Origin: a bacterium
GTDB taxonomy: Bacteria > Atribacterota > JS1 > SB-45 > 34-128
Direction of reading: 5' to 3'
NCBI GenBank assembly: GCA_018894595.1
Contig: JAHIPN010000252.1
Span: forward strand, 1-8,231
Length of the DNA stretch: 8,231 nt
The position numbers were made by a program, and so were the translations under genes. This document shows positions 5,659 through 8,231 of the stretch, piece by piece (within the stretch, counting starts at the first letter, position 1; every line of letters starts with the position of its first letter). Under the pieces are notes generated by a model. The model made no database searches. It was given only the letters and a program-made list of their open reading frames with translations, and was not told where the DNA came from.

Positions 5659-6945
5659 TTAAATTTCCACCACTCTGATGGCACTGCATATTTTTTCTAC
5701 GCATTCTAAGCGAGCAACTTCCTTTAAGGCCTCTTGGACATTGCCTTCTTTGGCCTGATGGGTTAAGAAAACAATATCTGCTACTTCTCCGGCCTCTCCC
5801 TTTTGTATAACCGAAAGAAAGCTGACTTTTTTCCGGGCAAAAACACCGGCAATCTCTGCTAAAACCCCGGGCCTATCTTTTACCCTGATCCTTAAATAAT
5901 AAGGAGAATAAGTTTGGCTGAAATCCCTGATCTTTTTCTTTTCAAAATAATTATAGCGGTTATTGTAATTATCATAATTTTTAATTATCTCTACTATATC
6001 ACTGACAATCATGCTTCCCGCAGGTAAAGCTCCGGCTCCCAGACCGGAAAAGGTTAAGTCTCCAAACTCCCCTCCCCGAATCAGAATCCCATTGTAGACA
6101 CCACCGATATTAGCTAAAGTATGCCTTTTAGGTATTAATGCCGGATGAACCCTTATATCCAAATCCGGACCTGTATTTCGGGACAAAGCCAGGAGTTTAA
6201 TGGTATAGCCCAACTCCCGGGCATATTCTATATCCAGCTTAGCAATATTTCTTATCCCCTCATAATAGATATTATCCGGGTTGATCTTCGCCCTGAAGGC
6301 AATGGCAGAAAGGATAAATATCTTATTAAAAGCATCAAACCCATCAATATCTTTTCCGGAATCGGCCTCGGCATACCCCTTCTCTTGTGCCTCTTTTAGG
6401 GCCTCTTTATAACCTTTGCCTTCTTCACTCATCTTGGTGAGGATATAATTGGTAGTGCCGTTTAGAATTCCTATTATCTCCTTTAATCTATAAGAAGTGA
6501 GAGAATGGGAAAGTGCCCCGATAATAGGGATAGCGCTGGCAACACTTGCTTCAAAAAGAAAATACACCTTATTTTCCCGGGCTAATTCCAGAATTTCATA
6601 TCCTGCCTTGGCTATCACTTCTTTATTGGCAGTAACTACGTGTTTTCCCGACCTAAGGGCCTGCATAATCAAACTTTTTGCCGGCTCAAAACCACCTATA
6701 GTCTCTACTACGATATCTATTTCCGGATCATTTATTATTTCTTCGGCAGAATCAGTAAAAATTTTGTAGAATTTTTTGTCGGGCAGAATTTTGGTTTTAT
6801 CTTTATCTGCCAATTTCTTTAAGATTATTTTTTTAGGATATATCTTTTGCTCTATAAACTCTTTATTCTCCTGCAAAATCTTAAGGGTGCCCTGGCCTAC
6901 CGTACCCAATCCTAATATCCCGATATTAATCGTATTTTTCTTCAT
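5659..6945 (-). CDS. hom: Homoserine dehydrogenase with C-terminal ACT domain
   Basis: The 428-residue enzyme reduces aspartate semialdehyde to L-homoserine with NAD(P)H, feeding threonine and methionine synthesis. Domains: N-terminal nucleotide fold with GLGTVGQG (12-19) and TANKEVIA (105-112, K108); catalytic domain with LNGTTNYIL (161-169) and E193, D199, D204 and K208 in the EADSGKDIDGFDAFNK block, spaced as E208/D214/D219/K223 of the yeast enzyme; then an Asn/Tyr-rich linker (about 323-335) and an ACT domain (about 349-428, RVKDRPGVLAEIAGVFA). The ACT domain suggests end-product inhibition, normally by threonine. It is the first gene after the T-box leader. Its own ribosome site is weak (AAAGG, 13 bases before ATG). 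thrB follows 12 bases after the stop. Confidence 0.97.
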   Translation of the reverse strand: MKKNTINIGILGLGTVGQGTLKILQENKEFIEQKIYPKKIILKKLADKDKTKILPDKKFYKIFTDSAEEIINDPEIDIVVETIGGFEPAKSLIMQALRSGKHVVTANKEVIAKAGYEILELARENKVYFLFEASVASAIPIIGALSHSLTSYRLKEIIGILNGTTNYILTKMSEEGKGYKEALKEAQEKGYAEADSGKDIDGFDAFNKIFILSAIAFRAKINPDNIYYEGIRNIAKLDIEYARELGYTIKLLALSRNTGPDLDIRVHPALIPKRHTLANIGGVYNGILIRGGEFGDLTFSGLGAGALPAGSMIVSDIVEIIKNYDNYNNRYNYFEKKKIRDFSQTYSPYYLRIRVKDRPGVLAEIAGVFARKKVSFLSVIQKGEAGEVADIVFLTHQAKEGNVQEALKEVARLECVEKICSAIRVVEI

Positions 6946-6968
6946 AATTATCTACCAGCCTTTCTCTT

Positions 6969-6982
6969 TAGTCGTTAGCATA
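6969..6982. repeat. Copy of the TAGTCGTTAGCATA repeat upstream of hom
   Basis: This 14-base stretch is identical to 4456-4469 upstream of lysC. It lies between the T-run of the T-box terminator and the hom start. The TAGTCGTTAG core ends 23 bases before the hom ATG, the same distance as the nearer core copy before the lysC ATG. Confidence 0.55.
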
Positions 6983-6983
6983 T

Positions 6984-7027
6984 AAAAAAATCCTTCGCCT
7001 TATATGTTAAATATAAAGACGAAAGAT
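6984..7027 (-). terminator. T-box-controlled intrinsic terminator
   Basis: In the RNA, bases 7027-7011 pair with 7005-6990: 12 continuous pairs including G-U, one bulged U, then 4 more pairs, closing a UUAAC loop. A run of seven T follows (6990-6984). The 5' arm shares CGUCUUU (7021-7015) with the antiterminator, so the two folds exclude each other. Confidence 0.92.
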
Positions 7028-7220
7028 TTCCGCGGTTCCACTTTATTTCCCCGAAGACAATGTGTTTTTGGGGCTCTCTTAATAGCTATAAGGGTCTTCT
7101 CCCGAAAGATTTACTCTTTTTGCAAGATTCATCTTAAGCCTCCAGGCTGGTCTTCGGTCGAAAAATTTCCGTGATAAAACTTTCAACCTACTCTTCCCAT
7201 CATCGGCCTGTTATTAAATT
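6984..7220 (-). promoter_or_regulatory. T-box riboswitch leader, probably sensing tRNA-Thr
   Basis: AAAGTGGAACCGCG (7044-7031) is a T-box sequence (family form AGGGTGGNACCGCG). AAAG pairs with CUUU (7018-7015) and GCG with CGU, forming the antiterminator around the UGGA bulge (7040-7037). Stem I: base AGGCC (7209-7205)/GGCUU (7140-7136), kink-turn GAUGA/GA, helix UGGG/CCUG, specifier loop AAGAGUA (7195-7189) facing GAAGACCAG (7155-7147), then helix GGUUGAAA/UUUCGACC. The likely specifier is ACC (7151-7149), a threonine codon; the UGGA bulge fits a tRNA with U as discriminator base, as in Firmicutes tRNA-Thr. Stem II (7135-7106) has a GAA/AGUAA S-turn; Stem III is CCCC/GGGG (7073-7049). Uncharged tRNA-Thr should stabilise the antiterminator and allow hom transcription. 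Stem I lacks the long distal arm. The fold was worked out by hand. Confidence 0.93.
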
Positions 7221-7226
7221 TTTATA

Positions 7227-7255
7227 ATTTTATCACTCAGACTTAATTTTGTCAA
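7227..7255 (-). promoter_or_regulatory. Sigma-70-type promoter of the threonine operon
   Basis: TTGACA (7255-7250), a 17-base spacer, and TAAAAT (7232-7227): a perfect -35 and a five-of-six -10. Transcription should start near 7220, just upstream of Stem I of the T-box. The promoter begins only 28 bases after the gyrA stop. Confidence 0.88.
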
Positions 7256-7291
7256 AAATTCTCTGGGTTCCGCTGGGTTGAGTTAGCCCAG
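7254..7291 (-). terminator. Weak possible terminator at the end of gyrA
   Basis: CTGGG (7291-7287), which spans the last gyrA codons, can pair with CCCAG at 7277-7273 or 7267-7263, followed by AATTTTT (7260-7254). The stem is only five pairs and the T-run overlaps the -35 element of the next promoter. It may be partly active or not at all. Confidence 0.3.
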
Positions 7292-8231
7292 GTCAATATT
7301 TTCACTCGACACCAGGGCAACGCTGGCCACTATGTCTTCCGGAGCAAGGTTCATTGCCTTAACTCCCTGTGTATATCTTCCTGTTTTATGGACTTCTTTA
7401 ACCGGGACCCGAATTACAATTCCTTGCTGACTGATTAACACTATTTCATCTTCTTCTTTTACCACTTTAACTGCTACTACCAGACCTTTTTCTTTGGTTA
7501 ATTTAATAGATTTTACTCCTTTGCCACCCCTTTTCTTGGCTTCTCTAAACTTCTTTAGGGGGGTTCTTTTAGCAATTCCACCTTCGGTAACTATTAATAA
7601 GTCTTCATCTGTTCCCGGACTAACTAAACTTATATTCAGAAGATGATCATTTTCATTTATAGATATCCCCTTTGAACCACAAGCGACCCTGGTTAAGGGC
7701 CTTATTTGGTTCCCTGAAAAACAAGTAGAATTCCCTCTTTTGGTAGTTAAAATGATCTTGTCTTCTTCCCCAGCAAGCCTTACTCCAATCAATTCATCCT
7801 CTGGAAAAAGACGTATAGCGACAATCCCTACATTTCTTAAATTATAAAAATGGGAAAGGGGAACCTTTTTTATTTTTCCTTTTTTGGTAGCCATAAACAG
7901 ATACTTTTCGTTATTTTCTTCTTTTGATTCTGCAATTTCATTGCTTTCTATAGGAATAATCGTAGTAATATGTTCATCCTTCTCAATGCCTAATAAATTA
8001 ACTATGGCGGCTCCTCGGGAAGTCCTCCCTCCCTCAGGAATCTGGTATGCTCTCCTTCTATAAACTATCCCTTTGTTGGTGAAAAATAAAATATCATGAA
8101 GGTTGGTAGTGACAAACACCTGGTCTACAAGGTCTTCTAATTTGGTGGTCATTCCAACTTTACCCTTTCCTCCCCTCCTCTGTTTTCTATAAGTGCCTAA
8201 AGGAAGGCGCTTCAAATATCCATCCTGGGTA
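7283..8231 (-). CDS. gyrA: DNA gyrase subunit A, C-terminal part (5' end outside window)
   Basis: The frame is open to the right edge and shows the last 315 residues, beginning TQDGYLKRLPLGTYRKQRRG; there is no real start here. Gyrase A forms the DNA cleavage and wrapping part of the A2B2 enzyme that introduces negative supercoils. The visible part is the beta-pinwheel domain: QRRGGKG (17-23) is the GyrA box needed for DNA wrapping, which argues for GyrA over ParC. Six blade-type repeats are seen, for example NKGIVYRR (about 52), KKGKIKKVPL (about 116), KRGNSTCF (about 164), EGGIAKRTPL (about 216) and QQGIVIRVPV (about 268). A second RGGKG sits at about 234-238. There is no long acidic tail. 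The stop TAA is followed closely by the hom promoter, so gyrA is a separate unit. Confidence 0.95.
   Translation of the reverse strand, partial: TQDGYLKRLPLGTYRKQRRGGKGKVGMTTKLEDLVDQVFVTTNLHDILFFTNKGIVYRRRAYQIPEGGRTSRGAAIVNLLGIEKDEHITTIIPIESNEIAESKEENNEKYLFMATKKGKIKKVPLSHFYNLRNVGIVAIRLFPEDELIGVRLAGEEDKIILTTKRGNSTCFSGNQIRPLTRVACGSKGISINENDHLLNISLVSPGTDEDLLIVTEGGIAKRTPLKKFREAKKRGGKGVKSIKLTKEKGLVVAVKVVKEEDEIVLISQQGIVIRVPVKEVHKTGRYTQGVKAMNLAPEDIVASVALVSSENIDLG

Noticed and set aside
7183..7203. Tiny leader ORF (ATG ATG ... TGA) in the hom leader
   Set aside because: It coincides with the conserved kink-turn and specifier-loop sequence of T-box Stem I and has no threonine codons to suggest classical attenuation.
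7283..8215. A complete 310-residue gene starting at 8215
   Set aside because: The codon at 8215 is TTG and the frame stays open to the window edge with TQDGY, which matches GyrA continuing upstream; it is the 3' part of gyrA, not a separate gene.

Overview
The window comes from a low-to-moderate GC bacterium. A T-box riboswitch, strong Shine-Dalgarno sequences and a Bacillus-type lysC fit a Firmicutes-like or other anaerobic bacterial lineage that uses T-boxes (Atribacterota and Chloroflexi are possible). I cannot fix the phylum from sequence alone. Every gene I can support lies on the minus strand, so the reading order runs from high to low coordinates.

Reading in that direction: the 3' part of gyrA (8231-7283) enters from the right edge with its C-terminal beta-pinwheel and GyrA box. 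A 337-base gap follows. It carries a consensus promoter (7255-7227), a T-box leader (about 7220-6984) with antiterminator and terminator, and then the start of hom. The threonine/lysine branch genes follow: hom (homoserine dehydrogenase), thrB (homoserine kinase), a 307-base non-coding gap rich in repeats and palindromes, lysC (aspartokinase, with a clear internal start for a beta subunit), and asd (aspartate-semialdehyde dehydrogenase), which overlaps lysC by ATGA. After 158 bases come an ECF transporter double ATPase and the first 102 codons of the EcfT membrane subunit, also joined by an ATGA overlap and cut by the left edge.

LysC, Asd, Hom and ThrB are four consecutive pathway enzymes from aspartate to O-phosphohomoserine. 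Only threonine synthase (thrC) is missing here. The T-box senses uncharged tRNA; its specifier region (ACC) and UGGA bulge both point to tRNA-Thr, so the cluster is probably switched on by threonine shortage. ACT domains in Hom and LysC suggest allosteric control as well. The ECF module has no visible link to threonine, and its codon style looks different by eye.

I do not see a wholly new system. The points most worth a second look are the shortened Stem I of the T-box, the internal aspartokinase start, the compound palindrome between thrB and lysC, and a small repeat placed exactly 23 bases before both hom and lysC.
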